This document shows, one piece after another, positions 44,023-52,573 of a stretch of DNA of 64,000 nucleotides. The stretch spans positions 1 through 64,000 of the forward strand of contig CAZBRO010000012.1 of the NCBI GenBank assembly GCA_964494505.1, in the 5' to 3' direction. The notes beneath the pieces are model-generated. The model saw nothing but the letters and a program-made list of their open reading frames with translations. It ran no database searches and was not told where the DNA came from. How positions within the stretch are numbered: the stretch's first letter is position 1; each line of letters opens with the position of its first letter. The stretch is from CAIYRG01 sp964494505. GTDB taxonomy: Bacteria; Pseudomonadota; Alphaproteobacteria; Micropepsales; Micropepsaceae. A program made the translations under genes and the position numbers.

Positions 44023-46344
44023 ATGCCATCCCTATCCCGCAGTCTCGAACAAGCCCTGCATCGCGCGATCCGTCTCGCGAGCGAACGCCACCACGAATAC
44101 GCCACGCTCGAGCACCTTCTGCTTGCGCTGGTGGACGATACCGATGCCGCCCAGGTGATGCGCGCCTGCAATGTCGATCTCGACGCGCTCCGGGCCGGCC
44201 TCACCAAATATGTCGACGAGGACCTCGCCACGCTTACCATCGACGATGGCGAGGACGCTAAACCGACCACCGGCTTCCAGCGCGTGGTCCAGCGCGCGGT
44301 GCTGCATGTGCAAAATTCCGGCCGCGACGAAGTGACCGGGGCCAATGTGCTGGTGGCGCTGTTCTCGGAGCGCGAGAGCCACGCGGTCTATTTCCTTCAG
44401 GAACAGAACATGTCGCGGCTCGATGCCGTGAACTATATGAGTCATGGCATCGCCAAGCGGCCCGGCATGAGTCAGGCCAAGCCCGTGCGCGGCGCCGAAG
44501 AGGAAGAAGAGGGCAACGAGAAGGCCGTCAAACAGGGCACCGATGCGCTCGAAGCCTATTGCGTCAATCTGAACGACAAGGCGCGCAAGGGCCGTATCGA
44601 TCCGCTCATCGGACGCGAACCCGAGGTCGAGCGCACCATTCAGATCCTCTGCCGCCGCAGCAAGAACAATCCCCTCTTCGTCGGCGATCCGGGCGTGGGC
44701 AAAACGGCAATCGCCGAAGGGCTCGCGCGCAAGATCGTCAAGTCCGAAGTGCCGGAGGTGCTCAAAGGCTGCACCATCTATTCGCTCGATATGGGCGCGC
44801 TGATCGCGGGCACCCGGTATCGCGGCGATTTCGAAGAGCGCGTGAAATCGGTGGTGAAGGAACTCGAGGCGCTGAAAGGCGCCATCCTCTTCATCGACGA
44901 AATCCACACCGTGATCGGAGCGGGCGCCACCTCGGGGGGCGCGATGGATGCGTCCAACCTTTTGAAGCCCGCGCTGCAGGCCGGCACGCTCCGCTGCATG
45001 GGCTCCACGACCTACAAGGAATACCGCCAGTATTTCGAGAAAGACCGCGCGCTCGTCCGCCGGTTCCAGAAAATCGACGTGGCCGAGCCGACCATTCCCG
45101 ATGCGATCAAGATTCTCAAAGGGCTGAAGCCCTATTTCGAGGACTACCACAAGGTTCGCTACACCAACGAAGCGGTGAAGGCGGCGGTGGAATTGGCCGC
45201 GAAATACATCAACGACCGCAAGCTGCCCGACAAGGCGATCGATGTGATCGATGAAGTCGGCGCCTCGCAGATGTTGTTGCCGGAAAACAAGCGGAAAAAA
45301 GTCATCGGCGTGCGCGAAGTGGAGGACGTGGTCGCCAAGATCGCGCGCATCCCGCCCAAGTCGGTGTCCAAGACGGACGCCGAAGCGCTGCGGACGCTGG
45401 AAGACGATCTGAAGCGTGTCGTCTACGGCCAGGATTCGGCGATCCACGCGCTGACCTCGGCGATCAAGCTCGCGCGCGCGGGCCTGCGCCAGCCGGAAAA
45501 GCCGATCGGCTGTTACCTCTTCTCCGGGCCCACGGGCGTGGGCAAGACCGAAGTCGCCAAACAGCTCGCCCGCGTGCTCGGCGTCGAGCTTCTGCGCTTC
45601 GACATGAGCGAATATATGGAGCGGCATACGGTCTCGCGCCTCATCGGCGCCCCGCCGGGCTATGTCGGCTTCGACCAGGGCGGTTTGCTGACGGATGGCG
45701 TCGACCAGCATCCCCATTGCGTGCTGCTGCTGGACGAAATTGAAAAGGCTCATATGGACCTTTTCAACATCCTCCTGCAGGTGATGGACCACGGAAAGCT
45801 CACCGACCATAACGGCAAGAAGATCGATTTCCGCAATGTGGTGCTGATCATGACCACCAATGCGGGCGCCTCCGACGCCGCCAAGGAATCCATCGGCTTC
45901 GGCCGCGGAAAGCGCGAAGGCGAGGATGAGGAAGCGATCAAGCGCCTATTCACGCCGGAATTCCGCAACCGTCTGGATGCGACCATCGCGTTCGCACCTC
46001 TGACGCGCTCCACCATCGATCGCGTGGTGGAGAAGTTCGTGCTCGAACTCGAAGCCCAGCTGATCGACCGCGACGTCACCTTCGATCTGACGCCGGAGGC
46101 CACGCGCTGGCTCGGCGAGAAGGGCTATGACGATTCCTTCGGCGCGAGGCCATTGGCCCGCGTGATCCAGGAGCACATCAAGAAGCCGCTGGCCGACGAG
46201 ATATTGTTCGGCAAACTGAAGAATGGCGGCACGGTGCGCGTGCTGCTCGACCGCGAGAACGACAAGCTCGCCTTCGAGTTCGTTACTGATCAGAAGGCCG
46301 CGCTCGCCAGCGACGGGAAAAAGAAGCCCAAGGAAGAAGTGTAA
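44023..46344 (+). CDS. clpA: ClpP-associated AAA+ unfoldase ClpA
   Basis: The 773-residue protein has a Clp N-domain (residues 1-145), first AAA+ module with Walker A GDPGVGKTAIAEGLARK and LFIDEIHTVIGAGATSGG, and second module with GPTGVGKTEVAKQLAR and LLLDEIEKAHMDLFN. The ClpP-contacting IGF loop (ESIGFGRGKREGE) is present, and no long middle domain is seen, which separates it from ClpB. It unfolds substrates and feeds them to ClpP. It is paired with clpS as usual. Confidence 0.96.
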   Translation: MPSLSRSLEQALHRAIRLASERHHEYATLEHLLLALVDDTDAAQVMRACNVDLDALRAGLTKYVDEDLATLTIDDGEDAKPTTGFQRVVQRAVLHVQNSGRDEVTGANVLVALFSERESHAVYFLQEQNMSRLDAVNYMSHGIAKRPGMSQAKPVRGAEEEEEGNEKAVKQGTDALEAYCVNLNDKARKGRIDPLIGREPEVERTIQILCRRSKNNPLFVGDPGVGKTAIAEGLARKIVKSEVPEVLKGCTIYSLDMGALIAGTRYRGDFEERVKSVVKELEALKGAILFIDEIHTVIGAGATSGGAMDASNLLKPALQAGTLRCMGSTTYKEYRQYFEKDRALVRRFQKIDVAEPTIPDAIKILKGLKPYFEDYHKVRYTNEAVKAAVELAAKYINDRKLPDKAIDVIDEVGASQMLLPENKRKKVIGVREVEDVVAKIARIPPKSVSKTDAEALRTLEDDLKRVVYGQDSAIHALTSAIKLARAGLRQPEKPIGCYLFSGPTGVGKTEVAKQLARVLGVELLRFDMSEYMERHTVSRLIGAPPGYVGFDQGGLLTDGVDQHPHCVLLLDEIEKAHMDLFNILLQVMDHGKLTDHNGKKIDFRNVVLIMTTNAGASDAAKESIGFGRGKREGEDEEAIKRLFTPEFRNRLDATIAFAPLTRSTIDRVVEKFVLELEAQLIDRDVTFDLTPEATRWLGEKGYDDSFGARPLARVIQEHIKKPLADEILFGKLKNGGTVRVLLDRENDKLAFEFVTDQKAALASDGKKKPKEEV

Positions 46345-46379
46345 ATCCGGAGTCTTCTTGGGGGCGGGCGAGGGCGGCC

Positions 46380-46670
46380 TCAGACCGGCTCGCGGTAATG
46401 CAAGATCGCCGGCATCGGGTCGTAGAAATGATGCAGCGCCTCGCGCCATTTCGGATAGCGGTCCGATTGACGAAAGCCGATGGTGTGATCTTCCAGATTT
46501 TCCCAACGCACCAGAAGCAGATAGTGGTCGCCCTTTTCGATGCAGGGCCGCACTTCCAAGCCGATGAAGCCCGGGGTTGCTTCGATGAGCGGCAGCGCCT
46601 GTTTCAGCGCTGCCTCGAACGCCGGCCCTTGCCCCGGCTTGACCGACAGAATCGCGGACTCGACGATCAC
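46380..46670 (-). CDS. Antibiotic-biosynthesis-monooxygenase (ABM) domain protein
   Basis: The 96-residue protein is one ABM ferredoxin-like domain: MIVESAILSVKPGQGPAFEAALKQALPLIEATPGFIGLEV, then LLLVRWENLEDHTIGFRQSDRYPKWREALHHFYDP. Such domains act as small cofactor-free oxygenases or haem-related enzymes, but the specific role cannot be told. It is the last gene of the minus-strand run from ridA and starts four bases after the HIT gene stop. Confidence 0.85.
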   Translation of the reverse strand: MIVESAILSVKPGQGPAFEAALKQALPLIEATPGFIGLEVRPCIEKGDHYLLLVRWENLEDHTIGFRQSDRYPKWREALHHFYDPMPAILHYREPV

Positions 46671-46674
46671 GCGC

Positions 46675-47094
46675 TCACTCCAGCGCAGCCTTGATCTTCT
46701 CGGCGGAGGCTTTCAGCCTAGCGAAATCCGCCATCTCGCGCGCATGCAGGGTGAGGTCGATCCCATGCCGGCGCGGAATGATGTGGAAATGCATGTGGAA
46801 CACGCTCTGGCCGGCAGCCGCGTCGTTGAGCTGGGCCAGCATGATGCCGGGCGCGTTCATCGCCTTCTTCACGGCCCGCGCTACCTTCTGGGTGGCGGCC
46901 ATCAGTGCGGCCGCGCCCTCGGGCGAAAGATCGAACAGGTCGACCGCAGACTCTTTGGGAATGACCAGAACATGGCCGTCCGCCTGCGGCATGATATCCA
47001 TGAAGGCCAGCGTCCTTTCGTCCTCATGGACTTTGAACGCCGGTATCTCTCCGCGCAGGATTTTCGCGAACACGTTGTTGGTGTCATAGGGCAT
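46675..47094 (-). CDS. HIT family nucleotide hydrolase
   Basis: From ATG 47094 the product is 139 residues and starts MPYDTNNVFAKILRGEIPA. It has the histidine-triad motif QSVFHMHFHIIPR near residues 94-106 and the FMDIMPQADGHVLVIPK segment. HIT proteins of the HinT type cleave purine nucleoside phosphoramidates. The frame stays open 18 codons upstream into the next gene, which is not needed. It lies between the secreted protein gene and the ABM gene. Confidence 0.94.
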   Translation of the reverse strand: MPYDTNNVFAKILRGEIPAFKVHEDERTLAFMDIMPQADGHVLVIPKESAVDLFDLSPEGAAALMAATQKVARAVKKAMNAPGIMLAQLNDAAAGQSVFHMHFHIIPRRHGIDLTLHAREMADFARLKASAEKIKAALE

Positions 47095-47101
47095 GGGAAT
47101 T

Positions 47102-47557
47102 TCAGACTCCGCAGCCGCGTGCCGCGGGGAACGGAAAATCCGGCGCAACCAGCATCAATCCCCAATTGATCTTGGTTTCGGTGTCGAAGAGGTTGATGTG
47201 CTCCTCGTCCACGCGGGTCACGGTGAAAAGGTCGTGCGTGTCCGTGGGGCTGCCGGTAACCGGCTTGCCGTCCAGGGTCTCGCTCACGGTCGCGAGGCTT
47301 CCGCGCTGGAAGGTCCATTTGCCGCCTTCCTTTGCGTGGGCCGCGATGTCGCAATTCTCGATGATGCGAATATCCTTCTCGTAGGTTCCGTTCGCCCTGA
47401 TATCGAAGAACACCTCCAGATGATCGCCGCGCTCGAAACCGTCGGTGAACCATCGCCCCGTCACGCCATTGCCGGTTGCCCCGTAAGCGGGCGCGATTGC
47501 AAGCACCGCGCCGATGGCAATAAGCGCCGCGCGATGTCTTCGTGACGTCGGGGTCAT
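47102..47557 (-). CDS. Secreted protein of unknown function
   Basis: From ATG 47557 the product is 151 residues with a signal peptide (RRHRAALIAIGAVLAIAPAYGA). The mature part looks beta-rich, with GRWFTDGFERGDHLEVFFDIRANGTYEKDI and KWTFQRGSLATVSETLDG, suggesting a small lipocalin-like barrel, though I cannot name the family. Two cysteines could form a disulfide. It starts 63 bases after the acyltransferase gene and is seven bases before the HIT gene, so it is probably in the same operon. An in-frame ATG at 47581 is possible. Confidence 0.7.
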   Translation of the reverse strand: MTPTSRRHRAALIAIGAVLAIAPAYGATGNGVTGRWFTDGFERGDHLEVFFDIRANGTYEKDIRIIENCDIAAHAKEGGKWTFQRGSLATVSETLDGKPVTGSPTDTHDLFTVTRVDEEHINLFDTETKINWGLMLVAPDFPFPAARGCGV

Positions 47558-47620
47558 GGTGTCCTCGAAGGATTGCTGCATCGAAAATACATCATAACAA
47601 ACGGTGAAACGAGAGCCGTC

Positions 47621-48781
47621 TTAGTCGGCCTTCCTGAACGGCGCCTGCTCCATCAGCTCTTCCATGTGTTCGGCGACCGCGGCGCGCTCGTTGTCGAGGT
47701 AATCCGCAACCGCCCGGCGCAAGCCCGCATGCGCGATGTAATGCGCCGAAAATGTGGGCTTTGGCAGATATCCGCGCAGCAGCTTGTGTCCGCCCTGGGC
47801 GCCTGCCTCCACGCGAGCCAATCTTCGCGCGATTGCAAAATCGATCGCCTGGTAATAGCACGCCTCGAAATGCAGGAACGGCACGTAGCCGACGCATCCC
47901 CAATTGCGGCCGTATAGAGTTTCGTTGTCGAAGAAATTGAGCGCGCCCGCCACGTAGCGTCCGTTCAGTTTCGCCATCACCAGCAGGATCTGCTCTCCCA
48001 TGCTCATCGCCACGCGGCTGAAGAATTCGCGCGTCAGATAGGGCGGATTCCATTTCTGGTTCCCGGTCGTCGTGTAGCAATCGAAGAACGCATCCCATAC
48101 GCCCTCCGTCAGATCGCTCCCGGTTCGCCATTCGAAGGATACGCCCTGCGCCAGTACGGCCGCACGCTCCTTGCGCAGGTTCTTGCGCTTGGCGGACGCC
48201 AGATCGGAGAGGAACCCATCGAAGCTGTCATAGCCGCGGTTCTCCCAATGGAATTGCTTGTCGGTGCGGGGGAGATAACCGGCGCCTGCCGCGAGCGTCC
48301 ATTCGGGCTCCGTCATGAAGGTGATGTGAAGCGACGAGGCATTGAAGGTTTCCACCGCGCCTTCCGCGGCCTGCAGCAGGAGACGTCCGGTAACCGCTTC
48401 GTCCTCTCCCGCCGCGATCAGAAGTCTCCGCCCGGTCACTGGCGTGAACGGCACGCTTGCCTGCAATTTCGGATAATAGCGGCCGCCTGCGCGCTGAAAC
48501 GCCTCCGCCCACCCGTGGTCGAAAACATATTCGCCATAGGAATGGTTCTTGAGATAAAGCGGCAAGAGCGCGATTGGCGCAGAGCCTCGTTCGAGCAGGA
48601 GATGTTGCGGCCGCCATCCGGTCTTAGGCGTCGCGGAGCCCGATTCCTCGAGCGCGGTTAGAAATGCGTGCCGCGTGAAGGGGTGAGGAAGGGGCGCGCC
48701 TTGAGGATTGGCCAGCCGATCCCACACGCCGGCACCGATGTAGCGCGCACTCTTGCCGAAACGGGTGGCGAAACGCGTCAC
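47621..48781 (-). CDS. GNAT-type N-acyltransferase (COG3146 family)
   Basis: The start is GTG 48781, which overlaps the ridA stop (GTGA), giving 386 residues. The open frame continues far upstream across ridA but that part is not coding. Family features include PHPFTRHAFLTALEESGSA, NHSYGEYVFDHGWAEAF, ASAKRKNLRKERAAV, FDCYTTTGNQKWNPPYLTREFF and FHFEACYYQAIDFAI-like FLHFEACYYQ. The family is annotated as a predicted N-acyltransferase related to FemAB proteins. Substrate is unknown. It is part of the ridA operon. Confidence 0.88.
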   Translation of the reverse strand: MTRFATRFGKSARYIGAGVWDRLANPQGAPLPHPFTRHAFLTALEESGSATPKTGWRPQHLLLERGSAPIALLPLYLKNHSYGEYVFDHGWAEAFQRAGGRYYPKLQASVPFTPVTGRRLLIAAGEDEAVTGRLLLQAAEGAVETFNASSLHITFMTEPEWTLAAGAGYLPRTDKQFHWENRGYDSFDGFLSDLASAKRKNLRKERAAVLAQGVSFEWRTGSDLTEGVWDAFFDCYTTTGNQKWNPPYLTREFFSRVAMSMGEQILLVMAKLNGRYVAGALNFFDNETLYGRNWGCVGYVPFLHFEACYYQAIDFAIARRLARVEAGAQGGHKLLRGYLPKPTFSAHYIAHAGLRRAVADYLDNERAAVAEHMEELMEQAPFRKAD

Positions 48782-49245
48782 GCGATTTCGAAGATGGCTT
48801 CGACTTCCACCGCGACATTGCGCGGCAGAGAGGCACAGCCCACCGCCGCGCGCGCATGCCGGCCGCACTCCCCGAAGACTTGCGCGAACAATTCGGAGGC
48901 GCCGTTCACCACTTCGGGATGCTGGGTGAATTCGGGGACCGCGTTCACGAAGCCGGTGACTTTCACCACGCGCGTGACCCGGTCGAGATCGCCGTCGAGC
49001 GCCGCCGAGACTTGCGCTATCACATTGATTGCCGCGAGCCGCGCGGCATTCTTCGCATTCTGAAGATCGATTTCGCGCCCCACCGTGCCGACATATTCGA
49101 GGCCCTGCGGCCCAAGGGTGATCTGTCCCGACACGAACAGCAGCGCGCCGGTTCTGACCCATGGCACATACGCGCCCTGTGGCGCCGTGGGAACAGGAAG
49201 CGTAATCCCGAGTTCCTTTAAGTTTGCCGCAACATGTCCGCTCAT
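48778..49245 (-). CDS. RidA family enamine/imine deaminase
   Basis: From ATG 49245 the product is 155 residues. It has LPVPTAPQGAYVPWVRTGALLFVSGQI, VGREIDLQNAKNAARLAAINVIAQV and the C-terminal RAAVGCASLPRNVAVEVEAIFEIA, where the Arg/Asn/Glu positions match the RidA/YjgF family of the longer YjgH-like type. These enzymes clear reactive enamines formed by PLP enzymes. It heads the minus-strand operon, with 111 bases between it and the divergent aguA. Confidence 0.9.
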   Translation of the reverse strand: MSGHVAANLKELGITLPVPTAPQGAYVPWVRTGALLFVSGQITLGPQGLEYVGTVGREIDLQNAKNAARLAAINVIAQVSAALDGDLDRVTRVVKVTGFVNAVPEFTQHPEVVNGASELFAQVFGECGRHARAAVGCASLPRNVAVEVEAIFEIA

Positions 49246-49356
49246 GCTTATCCTCGTTTTCCGGCTCGAAACTAACCCGGCACCGTCTTTGATGCGAGGG
49301 GGCTCCACAGTGCGGCCGAAAAGTGGTTAGGCTGGAGCCGCCGAGATGGTGGCTGC

Positions 49357-50403
49357 ATGAACCGGACTTTGGATGCCGCATCGCCTTCGCCGTTGCAGGA
49401 CGGCTTTTTGTTCCCCGCGGAATGGGAGGCGCACCGGCGCACCTGGATGTGCTGGCCGGCGCGTGCGGAGTGTTTCGGCGGGCGTGATGGTACCTTGCGT
49501 GCGAAGCAGGCCTATGCGCGCGTGGCCCGCGCGATCTCGGCATTCGAGCCGGTGACGCTTGCGGCGCGATCCTCGGAGGTGGCCGAAGCGAAGCTCGCCA
49601 CCGGCGGCAAGGTTGAAGTGGTGGACATGGCGCTCGATGATTCCTGGGCGCGCGACATAGGCCCGACGTTCCTCAAGAACCGCAAAGGGCGGCTGGCCGG
49701 CGTGCAATGGGTGTTCAACGCCTGGGGACAGAAATATCATCCGTATGCGAACGATGCATCCTTTGCCGGGCGGGTGCTGGAAATGGCCGGCGCTCCTGTC
49801 TATGCCGCCCCTCTCGTGTGCGAAGGGGGCGCGCTGCACGCCGACGGCAACGGAACCGTGCTCACCACCGAGCAATGCCTGCTGCATCCCAACCGCAATC
49901 CCGGCCGCACCAAGGGCGAGGTGGAGGACATCCTCAAGATCTATCTCGGGGCACGTAAGGTCATCTGGCTGGGCTCGGGTTTTTCCGATGTCGAGACGGA
50001 TGGCCACGTCGACAACATCGCCTGCTTTGCTGGGCCGGGTCGCGTGATCCTCGGGATGCCCGTGAAAAGCCATCCGGACCACGCCGCGGTCAAGGAAGCC
50101 AAGGCGCGCCTTCAGGCCGCGCGCGATGCGGACGGCAATCCGTTCGAGGTCGTTTGTCTGCCGCAGCCGAAGAAGCACCGGCAATCCTGGTCCGGGCGGC
50201 TGCTCGCGCTCAGCTATGTGAATTTCTACCTCGTCAACGGCGCGGTCATCATGCCGGCATTCGGCGATTCCAATGACGAGGGCGCGCGCACCATTCTCGC
50301 GCAATGCTTCCCGGGGCGCGACATCATGCAGATAGACGCGCTGGACATCGTGCAAGGCGGCGGCGGCATCCATTGCATCACGCAGCAGGAACCGGCGGTG
50401 TGA
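49357..50403 (+). CDS. aguA: Agmatine deiminase
   Basis: The 348-residue protein has the PAD-family features PAEWEAHRRTWMCWP, DDSWARDIGPTFL, VCEGGALHADGNGTVLTTEQCLL, ETDGHVDNIACFAGP and the catalytic Cys in GGGGIHCITQQEPAV. It hydrolyses agmatine to N-carbamoylputrescine and ammonia. It is followed, with a four-base overlap, by aguB, which performs the next step, so together they make putrescine from agmatine. Confidence 0.96.
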   Translation: MNRTLDAASPSPLQDGFLFPAEWEAHRRTWMCWPARAECFGGRDGTLRAKQAYARVARAISAFEPVTLAARSSEVAEAKLATGGKVEVVDMALDDSWARDIGPTFLKNRKGRLAGVQWVFNAWGQKYHPYANDASFAGRVLEMAGAPVYAAPLVCEGGALHADGNGTVLTTEQCLLHPNRNPGRTKGEVEDILKIYLGARKVIWLGSGFSDVETDGHVDNIACFAGPGRVILGMPVKSHPDHAAVKEAKARLQAARDADGNPFEVVCLPQPKKHRQSWSGRLLALSYVNFYLVNGAVIMPAFGDSNDEGARTILAQCFPGRDIMQIDALDIVQGGGGIHCITQQEPAV

Positions 50404-51272
50404 GCATCGTAACGCTGGCCGCGGTGCAATTCGCGATGGGCTGGGACCAGGCTGCCAATATCGAGAAAGCCAAAGGGATGGTGCGCCGCGCTCATCGGCA
50501 GGGCGCGCAAATCGTGCTCCTCCCCGAACTGTTCGAGACGCCCTATTTCTGCCAGGACCAATCGGCCGATCATTTCGCCTTGGCGCGGCCCTTCGACAAC
50601 AATCCGGTGATCGCGGAATTTTCCGCGTTGGCGGCCGAACTTGGCGTCGTGCTGCCGCTGAGCTACTTCGAAGCCGCCAACAATGTCTATTACAACGCCC
50701 TCGCGATGATCGATGCCGATGGGCGCGTGCTTGGCAATTATCGCAAATCCCACATCCCCGACGGGCCCGGTTACCAGGAAAAGTTCTATTTCAGGCCGGG
50801 CGATACCGGTTTCCAGGTTTGGGACACAAGCTACGGAAAACTGGGGGCCGCGATCTGCTGGGACCAATGGTTTCCGGAAGCAGCGCGCATCATGGCGCTG
50901 AAGGGCGCGGAGGTCCTGTTCTATCCCACGGCCATTGGCAGCGAGCCGCCGCCCGCCCCGCCGGTGGATTCGCGCGATCATTGGCGGCGCGTCATGCAAG
51001 GGCATGCGGCGGCCAATTATGCGCCGGTGGTGGCCGCGAACCGCGTGGGCGTGGAAAGGGGCCAGGCGGGCGAACTCCGCTTCTACGGCTCCTCCTTCAT
51101 TGCGGGTCCCACCGGGGAAATCCTGGCCGAACTCGGACGCGATGAGGAAGGCGTGATCGTAGCGGGCGTCGATCTCGCCGGGATAGCAAAAGCCCGCGCC
51201 TCGTGGGGCCTCTTCCGGGACCGGCGGCCGGATCTTTACGGCCCCATCCTGACCTCGGACGGTGTTAACTGA
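50400..51272 (+). CDS. aguB: N-carbamoylputrescine amidase
   Basis: The start GTG 50400 overlaps the aguA stop, giving 290 residues. The nitrilase-fold triad is visible as Glu in LLPELFETPYFCQ, Lys in NYRKSHIPDGPGYQEKFYF and Cys in GAAICWDQWFPEAAR. It releases putrescine, CO2 and ammonia from N-carbamoylputrescine. The tight coupling with aguA fixes the substrate with good confidence. Confidence 0.95.
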   Translation: MSIVTLAAVQFAMGWDQAANIEKAKGMVRRAHRQGAQIVLLPELFETPYFCQDQSADHFALARPFDNNPVIAEFSALAAELGVVLPLSYFEAANNVYYNALAMIDADGRVLGNYRKSHIPDGPGYQEKFYFRPGDTGFQVWDTSYGKLGAAICWDQWFPEAARIMALKGAEVLFYPTAIGSEPPPAPPVDSRDHWRRVMQGHAAANYAPVVAANRVGVERGQAGELRFYGSSFIAGPTGEILAELGRDEEGVIVAGVDLAGIAKARASWGLFRDRRPDLYGPILTSDGVN

Positions 51273-51375
51273 TCCCAATGGCTGAATGCCGCCTGAAGGT
51301 CGCGGTCAGTTCAGGTTCAAGCACCCCGTTCCATCTTCGCTCGCATGGGGCGTCGAAATTGGAATGGAGCTGTCC

Positions 51376-51711
51376 ATGAACTGGAAAAAGCATCTTTTGA
51401 CGGTATCGGCTGGGTTTGCGGTTTTGCTGGCCGGTTTGACGCAAGCCTCCGCCGCTACGAATTGGGAATTGCATCACCCCCGGCGCGCCGAAGTGGTCGG
51501 GCGTGCCGCCCATCAGAGCCGCGACATTAACGAGGAAAGGCGCGAGGGCGATCTCACCGGGCCTCAGGCACGGCGCCTGCACGCGGAGGATCACGCGATC
51601 GTGCGCCAGGAGCAGCGTTTCGCGCGCGCTCATGACGGCCGCATCACCAGGCCCGAGCAGCGGCTGCTGAACGGCGAAGAAAATGCCGTCGGCCGGCATA
51701 TTCCGGAGTGA
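51376..51711 (+). CDS. Small secreted charged protein
   Basis: From ATG 51376 the product is 111 residues (ATG 51364 would add four). A signal peptide (KHLLTVSAGFAVLLAGLTQASA) is followed by a short, highly charged helical protein rich in Arg, Glu, His and Gln. It has the repeated pattern RAEVVGRAAHQSRDINEERREGDLTGPQARRLHAEDHAIVRQEQRFARAHDGRITRPEQRLLNGEENAV. Similar periplasmic proteins occur in other proteobacteria, but I know no function. It is convergent with the DUF3572 gene. Confidence 0.75.
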   Translation: MNWKKHLLTVSAGFAVLLAGLTQASAATNWELHHPRRAEVVGRAAHQSRDINEERREGDLTGPQARRLHAEDHAIVRQEQRFARAHDGRITRPEQRLLNGEENAVGRHIPE

Positions 51712-51722
51712 TGGAGCCCAAG

Positions 51723-51752
51723 GGGGGCGCGAGGCGAAGGCCTTGCGCTCCC
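51723..51752. terminator. Hairpin between convergent genes
   Basis: A 13-pair stem with two G-T pairs (51723-51735 with 51740-51752) closed by a GAAG tetraloop lies between the stops at 51711 and 51757. No T-tract follows on either strand, so its strength as a terminator is uncertain. Confidence 0.5.
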
Positions 51753-51756
51753 ACGC

Positions 51757-52029
51757 TCACATTTCGGGCGCGATCCCTGGGAGCGCCCGCCGCGCGGCGT
51801 GCAGCATTTGGGGCTCCAACCTTTCCGCATTAAGGAATGCCGCGCATAGGGCTTCGTCCGACAAGATGAAATCGACCACGCCTGCCAGAACCTCCGGATC
51901 GGCCGCCCGGTCCCGCAAATCGTCCAGATCGAGTCCGGAAATCGTCAGAAACCGGACGAGCGCGTCGCCATCCGCGGCGAGATGCGCAAGCCCCCTCAAG
52001 GCGAGGGTTTCAGCCGCGGAAGCGTCCAT
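51757..52029 (-). CDS. DUF3572 family protein
   Basis: The 90-residue helical protein has AAETLALRGLAHLAADGDALVRFLTISGLDLDDLRDRAADPEVLAGVVDFILSDEALCAAF, the DUF3572 pattern seen almost only in alphaproteobacteria. Function is unknown. It is divergent from divK across 151 bases, an arrangement shared with other alphaproteobacteria, which hints at a cell-cycle connection (inference). Confidence 0.85.
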   Translation of the reverse strand: MDASAAETLALRGLAHLAADGDALVRFLTISGLDLDDLRDRAADPEVLAGVVDFILSDEALCAAFLNAERLEPQMLHAARRALPGIAPEM

Positions 52030-52180
52030 TCGTCAATCGACCGTTAAGACATTCGGCTTAAAAGTTACCTACTGACGATGCGAGGTGGCGGATAGGGCGT
52101 CAAGCTTTGGCCGGAGCCAGCAGACAGAGGGGGATGCCGGCAAGCCGCCTATCGGGCGCCGGTCGCGGGAGTTTTGACGT

Positions 52181-52555
52181 ATGGATGCCAGTGCCAAGAC
52201 TGTACTTATCGTCGAGGACAACGAGCTGAATATGAAGCTCTTCCACGATCTTCTCGACGCCCATGGCTATCATATCCTGCAGACCAAGGATGGGATGGAA
52301 GCCCTCGATATTGCGCGGGAGCATCGCCCCGACCTCATCCTGATGGATATCCAGCTTCCCGAAGTATCGGGCCTGGAAGTCACCAAATGGCTGAAGGAAG
52401 ACGATGCGCTGCGGGGGATTCCGGTCGTTGCGGTAACCGCTTTCGCCATGAAGGGCGATGAAGAGGTGATCCGGCAGGGCGGTTGCGAAGCCTATATCTC
52501 GAAGCCGATTTCCGTGACCAGCTTCCTTGAGACCGTCCGCCGCTTTCTCGGCTGA
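52181..52555 (+). CDS. divK: Cell-cycle single-domain response regulator DivK
   Basis: The 124-residue protein is one receiver domain with VLIVEDNELNMKLFHDLL, the phosphoacceptor Asp56 in LILMDIQLPEVSGLEV, the Thr of VAVTAFAMKGDE and Lys of YISKPI. It is closely DivK-like: in Caulobacter, DivK phosphorylated by DivJ and dephosphorylated by PleC controls DivL-CckA and so CtrA. pleD follows 18 bases later, the standard divK-pleD pair. Confidence 0.95.
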   Translation: MDASAKTVLIVEDNELNMKLFHDLLDAHGYHILQTKDGMEALDIAREHRPDLILMDIQLPEVSGLEVTKWLKEDDALRGIPVVAVTAFAMKGDEEVIRQGGCEAYISKPISVTSFLETVRRFLG

Positions 52556-52573
52556 TGCTATCGGGCACTTGCA

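Noticed and set aside
44032..45810. 592-codon open frame on the minus strand opposite clpA
   Set aside because: It is antisense to the conserved clpA with compositional bias typical of third-position GC shadowing, and has no domain, no ribosome-binding site and no neighbours in phase.
48782..49543. 254 extra codons open upstream of the COG3146 acyltransferase
   Set aside because: They run through ridA in another frame and read as low-complexity Arg/Ser/Ala sequence. The GTGA overlap at 48778-48781 gives the natural start.
52044..52061. TTAA...TTAA pair before divK as a CtrA site
   Set aside because: The half-sites are 10 bases apart, while the known CtrA motif needs seven. Attractive by context but not a match.
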